64,000 nucleotides of DNA from Myxococcales bacterium (GCA_012517325.1 JAAYVF010000073.1:43075-107074); one strand, 5' to 3'; positions 25,709 through 34,863 are shown, counted from the first letter of the stretch. Translations and numbers: made by a program. The notes: generated by a model from the sequence alone, not told the origin.

Positions 25709-28642
25709 TTGAAACGGATCGCGGCCACGGTTTTGCTGGCGCTGTTCGCCGTCCTGGCGGGGTCGCTCGCGGCTCGCGCGCAAGAGAGCAATCAGGCGGC
25801 GGATCCTCCGGACGTTTCGCAGTATTACGACCGGGTGGTCGAAAAACTGGTTTACGACATTCCTTTCTACCTGGATGCGGATACGATCAAAAAAGTGTCG
25901 AAAATCAAGGCCGGCCGGAAATTCTCGCGGTGGCGGTTGCGGCAGACCCTGCGCAATTTCCACCTGCTCGGCGAAGTAGACAACACCACCTTTTTGGCCG
26001 AACCGGAAGGCAGCGAGAAGGTCAACGTCACGGTCAAGATTTATCCGCGCTACATCCTGCGCGACATCCGCGTCGTCAACAACTATTCGTACAACGTCTC
26101 GGAAATCCTGAACGACATCCTGCGCATCGAGCCGGGCGACGACTTCCGCGACGAGGACATCGACGTCTATCGCCAGAAATTGAAGGATGCGCTGGCGCGC
26201 AAGGGCCACCTGAAGGCCGAGATCAAGTTCGACGTAGTCAAGACCAAGCGCGAGGAAGACAACAAGGTCGACCTGCGCATCAAATTCAACGAACGGCCGA
26301 CCTTCAAGATCGTGCGCTTCGATTTCAGCGAGGCCGAGCTGGGCCTCCATTCGCGGTCGGAAATCCTCAAGATCGCCAAGTGGAAGGACGGCATGGATTA
26401 CCGCGAGGATAAAATCCTCGACGGCCTGGCCCGGCTGCGCAAGTGGCTGCGCGCCAACGGCTACCTGGAAGCTCGGGTGCCGGACCTGGATTTGAACGAC
26501 CCGACGGCGTTCCACATCGAGGAGGAGAAATCCGATATCATCGCGATGTTCCCGCTCAAGGTCGGTCCGCGCGTTGATATCTTCTACGACAACGAGTGCT
26601 TCACCTGCGCCGAGATGAAGTGGAAATTCACCGATGTACTCGGCTTGGACAACCAGCGGCGCTTCAACAAGTGGATCGCCAAGGATTTCGCCAAGCGCAT
26701 CCGCCTATACTTCCAGCGCCAGGGTTACTACCTCGCCGACGTGAAGTACGAATACCGCGAGTACACCGAGCCCGGCGGCCAGCCGGTCAAGGCGATCAAC
26801 CTGACCGCCGAGAAGGGGCCGAGCGTTTCGATCCGGTCGATCGACTTCAAGGAAAACCGCAAATTCGAGGATAAAAAGCTCCTCGAACTATTGAAAAACA
26901 AATCCACCTACGTCGAGGAGGATTTCGACAAGGACCTGGAAAACGTCCTGAATTTCTACAATTCGAACGGCTTCCTGAAAGCCAAGATCGCGCAGAAGGA
27001 AGTGACCTACGACGAGCGCAAGGAAAAGATCGACATCGTCGTGGTGATCGAGGAAGGCCCGCGGACGATCCTGCGCGAGTTGAACCTCGAGGGCGCCAAG
27101 GCCATCGCGCCGCATAAGCTGAAAAAGCTCATCGCGCAGTTGCCGGAAACCTTGAAGGTGGACGAGCCGTTCAATCCCTTCCTCGTTCAGCAGATCAAGA
27201 CGCAAATGCTCGCCGAATATTTCCGGCAGGGCTACGCCAAGGCGCGGGTCAAGGAAAACGTCGAGATCAGCGAGGACAATACCGGCGCCGTGCTGACCTT
27301 CACCTTCACCGAGGGCATCCGGTATCACTTCGGCAACCTCTACTTGCGCGGCAACAAGCTCACCAAGAAGCACATCGTCATGCGGGAAATCGTGGTGCGC
27401 GAGGGCGACAAGTACAACTTCGAAAAAATCTTCCGGTCCGAGCAGGCCCTGGTGCAACTCGGCTTCTTCAACAGCGTCGACATCAGCCCGGTCAACCCCG
27501 ACCTCGACGAATCCATCGTCGACATGGTCATCACTGTCGACGAGCGCAAAAGCGGCTACATCACCGGCGGCCTCGGTTACAACACCTTCACCGGTTACAA
27601 CACCGCGATCGAAATCGGGCACCGCAACCTGGCCGGTTACGGCCGCCGCATTTCGTACCGCTTCGAGGCCAACGTCAAGGATCCGAGCTTCCAGTTCGAT
27701 CAGCGCAAGAACATCGTCACCTTCACCTGGCCGTGGATCGCCCGCGTGCCGCTCGACGGCACGCTGACGGTCACCGATATGGACGCGGCGCAGATCGCCT
27801 ACGATGTGCGCAGCTTCTCGGTCCGCATCGGCACCACGCTGGTGTGGAAGAAAATGCTCAACTTCCTCGAAGCCACGCATCCCGACGAAAAGGTCCGCGA
27901 CCTGGCCGCCAACAACCACGGTTTCGCCGACCCGTTCACCATGCGGTTCGACTGGGAACTGGCCAAGGACTTCATCTATAATGTCGATCCGGCCGTGCCC
28001 GACCAGGAGCAGGGCGAGGTGCAGCTTTCGACCCTCAGCCCGATGCTGATCCACGACCTGCGCGACAATGTGTTCAACCCGACGCGCTGGACGTACAACA
28101 CCATCCGGTTCGATTACGGCCCGCCCTGGTTCCTGAGCCAGGTCGATTACCTGAAGGTCACCGGCACGACTTCCTGGTACTTGCCGATCTTCGCGGTCAT
28201 GCCCTTCCTGCCCGGCTGGGTCTTCGCCGAAAACGTGGTGGTGGGGCACCTGCAGACATTGCGGCCGACCGACACCGTGCCGATCAGCCGCCGCTTTTTC
28301 CTGGGCGGCTCGACGACCTTGCGCGGCTTCGGCCAGAACCAGATCAGCCCCGTCGGCGACGACGGCAAGACGCCGGTCGGCGGCTATTTCATGGCCTATC
28401 AGAACACCGAACTGCGCATTCCGCTGCCTTACAGCCTGGGAATTCTGGCGTTCTTCGACGCCGGCGACGTCACCGGCGGCACCAACAACTACGACCTCAT
28501 GAAGGTCCGCACCACCAGCGGCCTCGGTTTCGAATACCTCACGCCCATCGGCCCGATCAGCGCCATCTATGGCGTCAAACTCAATCGCCAGACCGACGAA
28601 TCCATGGGCGAGTTCTACATCTCCATCGGCAACGCGTTCTGA
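25709..28642 (+). CDS. Omp85 family outer-membrane assembly protein (BamA/TamA type)
   Basis: The 977-residue protein has a signal peptide ending in ARA (cleavage near residue 24), a run of POTRA-like domains (about residues 30-590, probably six) and a C-terminal 16-stranded-barrel region. The barrel shows the lid-loop motif LRGFGQ near residue 870 and an aromatic last residue (GNAF). BamA inserts outer-membrane proteins; TamA is a related partner of TamB. The large number of POTRAs is nearer to BamA, while linkage to a TamB-like gene suggests a TamA-like role, so I leave the symbol open. Start is TTG with TAGGAG at good spacing. Confidence 0.88.
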   Translation: MKRIAATVLLALFAVLAGSLAARAQESNQAADPPDVSQYYDRVVEKLVYDIPFYLDADTIKKVSKIKAGRKFSRWRLRQTLRNFHLLGEVDNTTFLAEPEGSEKVNVTVKIYPRYILRDIRVVNNYSYNVSEILNDILRIEPGDDFRDEDIDVYRQKLKDALARKGHLKAEIKFDVVKTKREEDNKVDLRIKFNERPTFKIVRFDFSEAELGLHSRSEILKIAKWKDGMDYREDKILDGLARLRKWLRANGYLEARVPDLDLNDPTAFHIEEEKSDIIAMFPLKVGPRVDIFYDNECFTCAEMKWKFTDVLGLDNQRRFNKWIAKDFAKRIRLYFQRQGYYLADVKYEYREYTEPGGQPVKAINLTAEKGPSVSIRSIDFKENRKFEDKKLLELLKNKSTYVEEDFDKDLENVLNFYNSNGFLKAKIAQKEVTYDERKEKIDIVVVIEEGPRTILRELNLEGAKAIAPHKLKKLIAQLPETLKVDEPFNPFLVQQIKTQMLAEYFRQGYAKARVKENVEISEDNTGAVLTFTFTEGIRYHFGNLYLRGNKLTKKHIVMREIVVREGDKYNFEKIFRSEQALVQLGFFNSVDISPVNPDLDESIVDMVITVDERKSGYITGGLGYNTFTGYNTAIEIGHRNLAGYGRRISYRFEANVKDPSFQFDQRKNIVTFTWPWIARVPLDGTLTVTDMDAAQIAYDVRSFSVRIGTTLVWKKMLNFLEATHPDEKVRDLAANNHGFADPFTMRFDWELAKDFIYNVDPAVPDQEQGEVQLSTLSPMLIHDLRDNVFNPTRWTYNTIRFDYGPPWFLSQVDYLKVTGTTSWYLPIFAVMPFLPGWVFAENVVVGHLQTLRPTDTVPISRRFFLGGSTTLRGFGQNQISPVGDDGKTPVGGYFMAYQNTELRIPLPYSLGILAFFDAGDVTGGTNNYDLMKVRTTSGLGFEYLTPIGPISAIYGVKLNRQTDESMGEFYISIGNAF

Positions 28643-28707
28643 CCTTTGCCGGCCGTTTCGCCGCCCGTCGAAATCCGCCGCGCGATGGCGTGAACCCCCG
28701 GTTCTTC

Positions 28708-28736
28708 TTGACGCTGCTCTTGCGACACCTTATCTT
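28708..28736 (+). promoter_or_regulatory. Possible sigma-70 promoter for the esterase-like lipoprotein
   Basis: TTGACG (28708-28713) and TATCTT (28731-28736) are separated by 17 bases, about 67 bases before the ATG at 28803, in the gap after the Omp85 gene. Confidence 0.4.
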
Positions 28737-28802
28737 TTTGCCTATGCGTTCCAGATCGGGCGCGGGAAAAGCAGGATCTCGCTTATTGGGCAGGAGAAAA
28801 GT

Positions 28803-29894
28803 ATGACGCGGAAAATATTACTCTCGGTCTGTTTCCTTTTCGTTTTTTCTTTCTGGCTCGGTTGCTCGGACGACGACGATGATTCCTCCGCCGACGATTC
28901 CGGCGACGACGCGGCGGACGACGACTCCGTTCAGCCCGACGATGATAATGACTCCGGCGACGACGACAACGACGGGGCCGACGACGACGATGATACGACG
29001 CCCGACGGGCCGCCGGCCGATCCGCTGCTGCCCGGTCCCGACAGTTACGGCGAGGCGGCGCTGACCTTTTTCGACCCGAGTTCGAACCAGGATCAACCGC
29101 TGCACGTGTTTTATCCGACCGCCGACGACGGCGCGACGATCGACGCCGGTGACGGCCCGCGCCCGGTGATCGTCTTCGGGCCGGGGTTCAGCGCGCCGAT
29201 GACGCCTTATTTCACCTACGGCAGCCATCTGGCCACTTACGGCTACGTCGTGGTGTTCCGCAACAATTACGTGGTTTCGCACGTCGATCTGGCGGCGACG
29301 ACCTCGGCGATCATCGACTGGCTGGAAGATCAGGAAGCCCTGCCGAATTCGCTGTTCCACGGCAAGATCGACCTGGAGAAGATCGGCACCACGGGCCATT
29401 CGATGGGCGGCAAGATTTCGCTGCTGACGGCCTACAACGACGATCGCGTCAAGGCCTCGGCGACCATCGATCCGGTCGATATGAGCCCGTTGCCGACGCC
29501 GGCCTACCCGTCGGTCACCCCGGAATTGATGCCGGACATCCACATCCCGACGCTGTTCGTCGGCGGTTCGAACGGCGGTTTGTGCGCCCCGGTCGCCGAA
29601 AATTATCACCAGTATTTTCTCTACGCGAATCCGCCGTCGATTGAAATCATGATCAACCACAGCGGCCACGTCACGTTTCTGGATCTGCCCGACGCGGTGA
29701 TCTCCGGCGCCGCGCTGATCTGCCCGACCGGCGACGGCGATTACGAGCAGATTCGCGCTTTGACCAAGCGGTACGTGACGGCGTTCTACCAGATCGTTTT
29801 TGCCGGCGAGGAAGGGTACCGCTATTACCTGACCGGCGACGGCATCGCCCAGGATGTCGCGGACGGGCTGGTGGTCACCGATTCCAAACCGTAG
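28803..29894 (+). CDS. Alpha/beta-hydrolase lipoprotein (cutinase/chlorophyllase-like) with Asp-rich linker
   Basis: This 363-residue lipoprotein has a lipobox at FWLGC (Cys21), followed by about 55 residues of Asp-rich linker. The hydrolase domain has an HVFYPTADDG strand, an oxyanion-loop region FGPGFSAPMTPYF, the nucleophile elbow GHSMGG and a late His in HSGHVTFLD, the arrangement of polyesterase/chlorophyllase-like serine esterases. A disulfide between Cys in GGLCAP and LICPTG is possible. It probably cleaves ester substrates at the cell surface or in the periplasm. The ATG at 28803 has AGGAGAA upstream; the longer frame runs into the Omp85 gene and is rejected. Confidence 0.8.
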   Translation: MTRKILLSVCFLFVFSFWLGCSDDDDDSSADDSGDDAADDDSVQPDDDNDSGDDDNDGADDDDDTTPDGPPADPLLPGPDSYGEAALTFFDPSSNQDQPLHVFYPTADDGATIDAGDGPRPVIVFGPGFSAPMTPYFTYGSHLATYGYVVVFRNNYVVSHVDLAATTSAIIDWLEDQEALPNSLFHGKIDLEKIGTTGHSMGGKISLLTAYNDDRVKASATIDPVDMSPLPTPAYPSVTPELMPDIHIPTLFVGGSNGGLCAPVAENYHQYFLYANPPSIEIMINHSGHVTFLDLPDAVISGAALICPTGDGDYEQIRALTKRYVTAFYQIVFAGEEGYRYYLTGDGIAQDVADGLVVTDSKP

Positions 29895-29952
29895 TCGCGA
29901 GTGGGATTGAACGGCCGGGTCGGGTCGGCCCGGTGGGCTCGCTCGCAGTAAC

Positions 29953-30741
29953 TTATTCCTTGATCGTCTTGGTTGTCGCCGCGGCGATGGGCCCGAAACC
30001 GGTGATGACGTAGGTGCCGCTGCGCGGGTCGGTTTTCAGGCGGATGATGCCGTTCTTCTCCGCGTCTTCCAGCAATTCCGAAAACGTCCGGTAGCCGTGA
30101 TACGACTCGTTGAAGATCGGCTTTTTGCGCTTCATGGTGTCCTTCACCATGCTGCTCCAGAGGATTTCCTTGTTTTCGCGGACCAGCGCGGTGATCGACT
30201 CGAGCAGCAGTTCGAAGGCCTCGCGCTTCTTTTTCGGCAAGTGCTTGTCGACCTCGCTGGGTTTGGCTTCCAGCGTGAACAAGTCTTCGTAGTAGATGAA
30301 TTCGTCGCAGTTGTCGGCCAGCAGCGCCGAGGTGGAATCCTTCATGCCGATGCCGATGACCCGCTTGCCGTTTTCCTTCAATTTGCTGACGAGCGGCGAA
30401 AAATCGCTGTCGCCGGAAACGATGACGAAGGTGTCGATGTGGTGCTTGGAGTAGCACAGGTCCATGGCGTCGACGACGAGGCGGATGTCGGCGCTGTTTT
30501 TGCCGGACACCGAGCGTTTGGGGATTTCGGTCAGGGCGATGGCGCATTCGTGCAGTTGTTGTTTGAACTCCGCGTACCGGTGCCAGTCGGCATAGGCCGT
30601 CTTGGCGACGATCTTGCCTTTTTCGACCAGGCGGGCGAGGACTTTTTGAATGTCGAACTTGCTTTTCTTGCCCTCGAAACCCAGCGCCAGGTTTTCAAAA
30701 TCGATGAATACGGCCAGATTGCTTTCCGCCCCTTCGGTCAT
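29953..30741 (-). CDS. NYN domain ribonuclease-like protein with C-terminal OST-HTH/LOTUS-like domain
   Basis: The 262-residue protein resembles LabA/DUF88 proteins. The NYN (PIN-like) nuclease domain spans about residues 8-160, with FIDFENLALG, a KNSADIRLVVDAMDL helix start and TFVIVSGDSDFSPLV, which carry the conserved acidic metal-binding residues. The C-terminal part (about 165-262) has a winged-helix look, with SYHGYRTFSELLEDAEKNGI, as in OST-HTH/LOTUS domains that bind RNA. Role is unknown in bacteria but RNA turnover is likely. It has its own promoter and is convergent with the esterase gene. Confidence 0.82.
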   Translation of the reverse strand: MTEGAESNLAVFIDFENLALGFEGKKSKFDIQKVLARLVEKGKIVAKTAYADWHRYAEFKQQLHECAIALTEIPKRSVSGKNSADIRLVVDAMDLCYSKHHIDTFVIVSGDSDFSPLVSKLKENGKRVIGIGMKDSTSALLADNCDEFIYYEDLFTLEAKPSEVDKHLPKKKREAFELLLESITALVRENKEILWSSMVKDTMKRKKPIFNESYHGYRTFSELLEDAEKNGIIRLKTDPRSGTYVITGFGPIAAATTKTIKE

Positions 30742-30770
30742 CCGTTTCTCCTCCGCGGTTAGGCGTGGCC

Positions 30771-30799
30771 ATTATACACGTTGTCATGGTGATTGCCAG
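30771..30799 (-). promoter_or_regulatory. Sigma-70 promoter of the NYN gene
   Basis: On the minus strand a perfect TATAAT (30776-30771) lies 17 bases after CTGGCA (30799-30794). The ATG is 29 bases downstream. Confidence 0.5.
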
Positions 30800-30884
30800 A
30801 GAAAGAGGCAATGAAGAACCGAAATGGTATTTCAAAGTCGATCGATGAATCCAGGTTGTTTTTAGTGTGGAAATAAACGATTCA

Positions 30885-31253
30885 TCAATGTCGATTCTTT
30901 TTCCGCGATCTAGCCGCCAGTTTTCGTTTCCTTTTTCCTGTAACCTGGTTTTTGCCGGTAAATGGGGCTTTCAAGTTCCGAGACCCAATTCCCTTGTCAT
31001 TCGGCTGCGTTTCTTTTTTCTTCTCTTTGAGTTGGGAGGCATATTGGTTTTTACTGATTCCCAGGGTCCGTAATATACTTTCAAAAGTTCCCCAGGGGAT
31101 TTCAGCACGATCCGGAACGATAATCGGTCGGGAGCATCCTTCCTTTTCAAAAACGCGATGGCTTCCCTTGCCACGATCCGGTAATTCCTGCCAACCAAGT
31201 TTTTCCAATACATGAATAAGGTTCTTTATTTTTTGCGGACCGAGGCGGCTCAT
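30885..31253 (-). CDS. hicA: HicA-type mRNA interferase toxin with basic tail
   Basis: HicA toxins are small dsRBD-fold ribonucleases with a catalytic His in GSH. Here GKGSHRVF places His32, preceded by a KNLIHVLEKLGWQELPDRG helix-strand and followed by IIVPDRAEIPWGTFESILRTLGI. That is a complete HicA core in about 75 residues. The rest, about 45 residues, is a Lys/Arg-rich tail (GKRKRKLAARSRKK) not usual in the family. The start overlaps the upstream antitoxin stop by four bases. The gene is AT-rich against its neighbours, which suggests recent acquisition. The order antitoxin then toxin is the less common one for HicAB. Confidence 0.82.
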   Translation of the reverse strand: MSRLGPQKIKNLIHVLEKLGWQELPDRGKGSHRVFEKEGCSRPIIVPDRAEIPWGTFESILRTLGISKNQYASQLKEKKKETQPNDKGIGSRNLKAPFTGKNQVTGKRKRKLAARSRKKNRH

Positions 31254-31642
31254 GCAGCATCTTTAAACTCAACCCGTCCCTGCCATTTGTTTTCTTTTTC
31301 GCTTTTTTCCAGGGTGACGTGAGGAGTCGGAATCCGATGATGACCGGCATTTAATATAGTTGGAGATAAATTCTGAATATCTTCCTTGATCCAATGCAAT
31401 TCTTGTAATGCTTTTTCCAGCGTACCGCGACGAAGGCAGGATTGGAACCAGAGGGTTATTGCTTCGCTGGTGTTGCGCAATGCTTCCTCAAAGCTGTCGC
31501 CGCAAGTTGAGAGATCCAATGGCGGACAAATGCTGACCCAGCTATTGCCTTCACGGTAGACTTCACCAGTCAGATTGGCAACGACAACCTGGCATCCATT
31601 AACATCCTTGGTGATCTGCACCCGTCCGCGATGAATGGTCAT
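31250..31642 (-). CDS. hicB: HicB-like antitoxin
   Basis: The 130-residue protein precedes and overlaps the HicA-like gene. The partial RNase H-like fold of HicB is visible: VYREGNSWVSICPPLDLSTC (family core W/Y-x-S-x-P-x-L-x-x-x-S/T), then GDSFEEALRNTSEAITLWF, typical of HicB helices. The C-terminal part lacks a clear ribbon-helix-helix or HTH domain, so DNA binding for autoregulation is not evident. The ATG follows GGAAAG and lies about 70 bases from a perfect-consensus promoter. It is expected to neutralise the neighbouring toxin. Confidence 0.8.
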   Translation of the reverse strand: MTIHRGRVQITKDVNGCQVVVANLTGEVYREGNSWVSICPPLDLSTCGDSFEEALRNTSEAITLWFQSCLRRGTLEKALQELHWIKEDIQNLSPTILNAGHHRIPTPHVTLEKSEKENKWQGRVEFKDAA

Positions 31643-31710
31643 GGGCTGCTTTCCGTTATTCTTTCAATCTCCGATTGACAGACATCCACCATTTTACGTT
31701 TCCGGTTCGA

Positions 31711-31738
31711 ATTATAAATCGGACAAGGTGTTTGTCAA
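31711..31738 (-). promoter_or_regulatory. Perfect-consensus sigma-70 promoter of hicB-hicA
   Basis: On the minus strand TTGACA (31738-31733) and TATAAT (31716-31711) match consensus at all 12 positions with a 16-base spacer. The hicB ATG lies 69 bases past the -10 box. A short CAATC/GATTG inverted repeat follows in the leader. Confidence 0.75.
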
Positions 31739-31848
31739 ATTGAGTGAAAAAGCGCTTGCCGTGAAACAAAGGGAATTTTACTAAGTCTCCATCAATGTAA
31801 CTTGTCGTTCATTCGCCGTGCGGATGGTTTTATCCGGCCGTTTTGCTT

Positions 31849-33831
31849 ATGATGGGGCGGAATCACCGGAGGCCGGACGACTTGGCGGATTTGGATTTTC
31901 GGGACGAACAACATTTCCTCGATACGCCGCTTGGCGGGTGGCTGCTGCGCCATCGCCGGTCGATGATCGTCGGCAGCCAGCTTTCCCTGGTGGTGTTCTC
32001 TTACATTTTCTCGTTCCTGCTGCGGTTCGATTTTGATTTGATGAGCAACAACCAGTGGCCGTTGTACACGATGCTCAAGACCCTGCCGCTGATCCTGATC
32101 CTGCGGGCGGTCGCCTTCTACATCTGGGATCTGTACCGCGGCTGGTGGCGCTACGTCGGCATGGAAGACCTGCTGGACATCATCAAGGCGGTGGGCATCA
32201 GTTCGCTGGCCTTCACCGCGATCGTGATGTTCGTTTTCCACGCCAGTTATCCGCGATCGGTTTTTCTGATCGACACGTTCATCTGCATCTCGTTCATTGG
32301 CGGCATCCGCTTCCTGTTGCGGGCGGTGCGCGAATACACCAAGCTGCCGCCGCGGGCGCTGAGCAAAAACGTTTTGATTTACGGCGCGCGCGAGATCGGC
32401 ATCGAGATCCTCAAGGAAATCCGCGCCAATCCGCACCTGCACCTGCACGTGATCGGTTTCATCGACGATTTCGAGGCGAAAAAAGGCTTTAAGATTCACG
32501 GCGTGCCGGTGTTGGGCGGTCGCGAGGAACTGTCGCAGATCCTGACCCGCTACGGCATCGACGAGATCATCATCGCCTCGCGCACGATCAAGGCGCGCGA
32601 ATTGCGCGGCTTCGTCGAGCGCTTTCAGGACAGCGGCTTGCGCTTCCGGATCATCCCCGCCGTGCGGGATATCCTGGGCGGCGAGGTCTCGATCAAGAAC
32701 CTGCGCGACGTCGACGTCGAGGATCTGCTCGGCCGCGAAGCCGTCCAGCTCGACACCGAATTGATCCGCCAGACGTTCTCCGGCAAACGCGTGCTGATCA
32801 CCGGCGCCGGCGGCAGCATCGGCAGCGAAATTGCCCGCCAGGTGGCGGCGCTGTTCCCGGCGCGGTTGCTGCTGTTGGAACGCAACGAAAACAACCTGTT
32901 TTACATCCACTGGGAACTGGCGCGCCGCTGGCACACCGTGCCGATTCTGCCGGTGGTGGGCGACGCCGGCGACGCTCAGCTCGTGCAGTCGCTGATGGCC
33001 GACGAAAAGCCCGACATCATTCTGCACGCCGCGGCCTACAAACACGTACCGCTGATGGAGACCAACGCCGTCGCCGCCACGCTCAACAATATCCGCGCCA
33101 CGCGCACCCTGGCGGAAATGGCGGCGCGGCAGGGCGTCGAGCGGTTCGTGCTCATTTCGACCGACAAGGCGGTTCGCCCGCAAAATGTCATGGGCCGCAC
33201 GAAACGGCTGGCCGAGGGGATCACCCAGGGGTTGGCGCGGCGCGGCGGCAAAACCCGCTTTTTGGCGGTGCGCTTCGGGAACGTTCTGGCCAGCGAGGGC
33301 AGCGTCATTCCGCTCTTCCGCCGGCAAATCGCCGAAGGCGGGCCGGTCACGGTGACGCATCCGGAGATGACACGCTATTTCATGACGATCCCCGAGGCGG
33401 TGCAGTTGGTGATGCAGGCGGCCGCGATGGGCGAGGGCGGCGAAATCTTCGTGCTGGAAATGGGCGAGCCGGTGCGGATTCTCGACCTGGCGCGCAACCT
33501 GATCAAACTCTCGGGTTTCGAGCCGGATCGGGACATCGAAATCGAGTTCGTCGGTTTGCGTCCGGGCGAAAAATTGAAGGAACAATTGTGGGACGACGCG
33601 GAAGGCATCGGACCCACGTCGCACGATAAAATCCGCATGGTTCGCCGGACGCAGCCGTTCGCCGCGGATTTCGACCAGCGACTGGTGGAATTGATCGCCC
33701 TGGCCGAGCAAGGCGCGGAAGCCGAGGTGCGGCGAAAACTGCGTGATTTGGCGGGTCCGCCGGCCGAAACTGCGAGAAAGATCAAGCCTCACGAGACTGT
33801 TGACGAATCGCCCCCGGACATGACAGGATAA
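31849..33831 (+). CDS. FlaA1/CapD-type nucleotide-sugar 4,6-dehydratase, membrane-bound
   Basis: The protein (about 660 residues) belongs to the large membrane-anchored branch of UDP-GlcNAc 4,6-dehydratases (PglF/WbpM/CapD). It has four N-terminal helices (about residues 40-160), a CoA-binding-like Rossmann domain (ALSKNVLIYGAREIGIEIL), then the SDR domain with VLITGAGGSIGSEIARQV, HAAAYKHVPLMETN, STDKAVRPQNVMGRTKR (Met-x3-Lys in place of Tyr-x3-Lys, typical of this group) and VRFGNVLASEGSVIPLF. It makes 4-keto-6-deoxy sugars for surface glycans. Start is uncertain: ATG at 31849 or 31852, or TTG at 31843, all without a clear ribosome-binding site. Confidence 0.88.
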   Translation: MMGRNHRRPDDLADLDFRDEQHFLDTPLGGWLLRHRRSMIVGSQLSLVVFSYIFSFLLRFDFDLMSNNQWPLYTMLKTLPLILILRAVAFYIWDLYRGWWRYVGMEDLLDIIKAVGISSLAFTAIVMFVFHASYPRSVFLIDTFICISFIGGIRFLLRAVREYTKLPPRALSKNVLIYGAREIGIEILKEIRANPHLHLHVIGFIDDFEAKKGFKIHGVPVLGGREELSQILTRYGIDEIIIASRTIKARELRGFVERFQDSGLRFRIIPAVRDILGGEVSIKNLRDVDVEDLLGREAVQLDTELIRQTFSGKRVLITGAGGSIGSEIARQVAALFPARLLLLERNENNLFYIHWELARRWHTVPILPVVGDAGDAQLVQSLMADEKPDIILHAAAYKHVPLMETNAVAATLNNIRATRTLAEMAARQGVERFVLISTDKAVRPQNVMGRTKRLAEGITQGLARRGGKTRFLAVRFGNVLASEGSVIPLFRRQIAEGGPVTVTHPEMTRYFMTIPEAVQLVMQAAAMGEGGEIFVLEMGEPVRILDLARNLIKLSGFEPDRDIEIEFVGLRPGEKLKEQLWDDAEGIGPTSHDKIRMVRRTQPFAADFDQRLVELIALAEQGAEAEVRRKLRDLAGPPAETARKIKPHETVDESPPDMTG

Positions 33832-33863
33832 AACACCATCGCAGGCCGAGAAACGGAGCTTGA

Positions 33864-34811
33864 ATGAAAGCCAGGTACTCGGGTGTATTTCTTTTGCTGC
33901 TTTGCTGCTGGTTTGGGTCGACCAGCGCGTGGGCGCAAGAGTTTGAATCGGTTCCCGACGACGTGATGCAGGGAGACATCGCGGCGCCGAAACCGAAGAT
34001 CAATAATCTGCCGTTCAACATCTACGGCCTTTCGGGGCTGCTGGTGACGACAGGTACGCGCACGGTCCGGCCGGGATCGTTCGAGGTCGGTCTGGCCGGC
34101 GATTGGCTGGAAAGTTCCACCCCTTCCTACTACCGGCGGGAAGCCGCGTTCCTGGGCGCCGTCGGCATACCCGGCGGGCTGGAATTCGGCCTGCGCGTGC
34201 CCTACGTCATGTCCGATCTGAAAATCACCAGCCGCTTCAACAATCTGGGCGTGAAGGTGAACCACTACAGCAACGAAGCGAACGCCGGCCTCGGTTCGAT
34301 CGAAGGCATGTTCAAATGGGGCTTCGTCCAGCAGAAAAACTTTCTGCCTGCGTTCGCGCTGGGCATCGGCGGCGTTGCGCCGGACGGCAATTACCTCCGC
34401 GGCGTCAGCGAAGTGAAGTATTACGGCGCCAAGGTGCTGCTTTCGATGGGCCTTGAGCTCAACGATCTGGCGTTCACCGATTACGCGTTCGCCATCCTGG
34501 CCGACGGCGTTTTCTACTTCCGCGACGCCGGGATCGACAATCGCGATTACGAGGAAAAAAGCGGCATCGTGCACGCCGGGATGATTTTCCCGCTGCATCC
34601 GCGCAATTTCCTGGAATTGATTCTCGAATACGAAGGCGAATTGATGCGCGGCACCACGAACGAACAGGACACCAACGCGCCGCTGCTCAGCCTGCGTTTC
34701 GTGACGCATCACTTCAACGTCACCCTCGGCGCCAAATACACCTTCTACGAGGATCCCGACTACGACGACACCCTGAGCTACCTGGGGACGTTCTCGTACA
34801 CCTATTTTTAA
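33864..34811 (+). CDS. Predicted outer-membrane beta-barrel protein
   Basis: This 315-residue protein has a signal peptide ending in AWA (cleavage before residue 25, QEFESV). The mature part is rich in alternating hydrophobic strands and aromatic residues and ends in SYLGTFSYTYF, with the terminal Phe expected of an outer-membrane barrel. No named family is recognised, though the strand pattern resembles transporter- or porin-like proteins annotated only as hypothetical. It starts 32 bases after the dehydratase gene and may be part of the same unit, giving a possible link to surface glycan. A terminator-like hairpin follows. Confidence 0.7.
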   Translation: MKARYSGVFLLLLCCWFGSTSAWAQEFESVPDDVMQGDIAAPKPKINNLPFNIYGLSGLLVTTGTRTVRPGSFEVGLAGDWLESSTPSYYRREAAFLGAVGIPGGLEFGLRVPYVMSDLKITSRFNNLGVKVNHYSNEANAGLGSIEGMFKWGFVQQKNFLPAFALGIGGVAPDGNYLRGVSEVKYYGAKVLLSMGLELNDLAFTDYAFAILADGVFYFRDAGIDNRDYEEKSGIVHAGMIFPLHPRNFLELILEYEGELMRGTTNEQDTNAPLLSLRFVTHHFNVTLGAKYTFYEDPDYDDTLSYLGTFSYTYF

Positions 34812-34831
34812 TTCGCGACGATTTCGTTAAT

Positions 34832-34863
34832 AAGCCGTCGTGCCCTTGGCTGGCGGCTTTTTC
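34832..34863 (+). terminator. Terminator-like hairpin after the beta-barrel gene
   Basis: AAGCCG (34832-34837) pairs with CGGCTT (34854-34859) around a 16-base loop, followed by TTTTC-rich sequence. Confidence 0.5.

Noticed and set aside
21119..26515. A 1,798-codon open frame on the minus strand, antisense to the TamB-like gene and beyond
   Set aside because: It is a reading shadow of the GC-rich codon pattern opposite tamB. It has a low-complexity Gln/Arg/Val/Asp/Phe composition, crosses into the Omp85 gene and shows no domain or ribosome-binding site.
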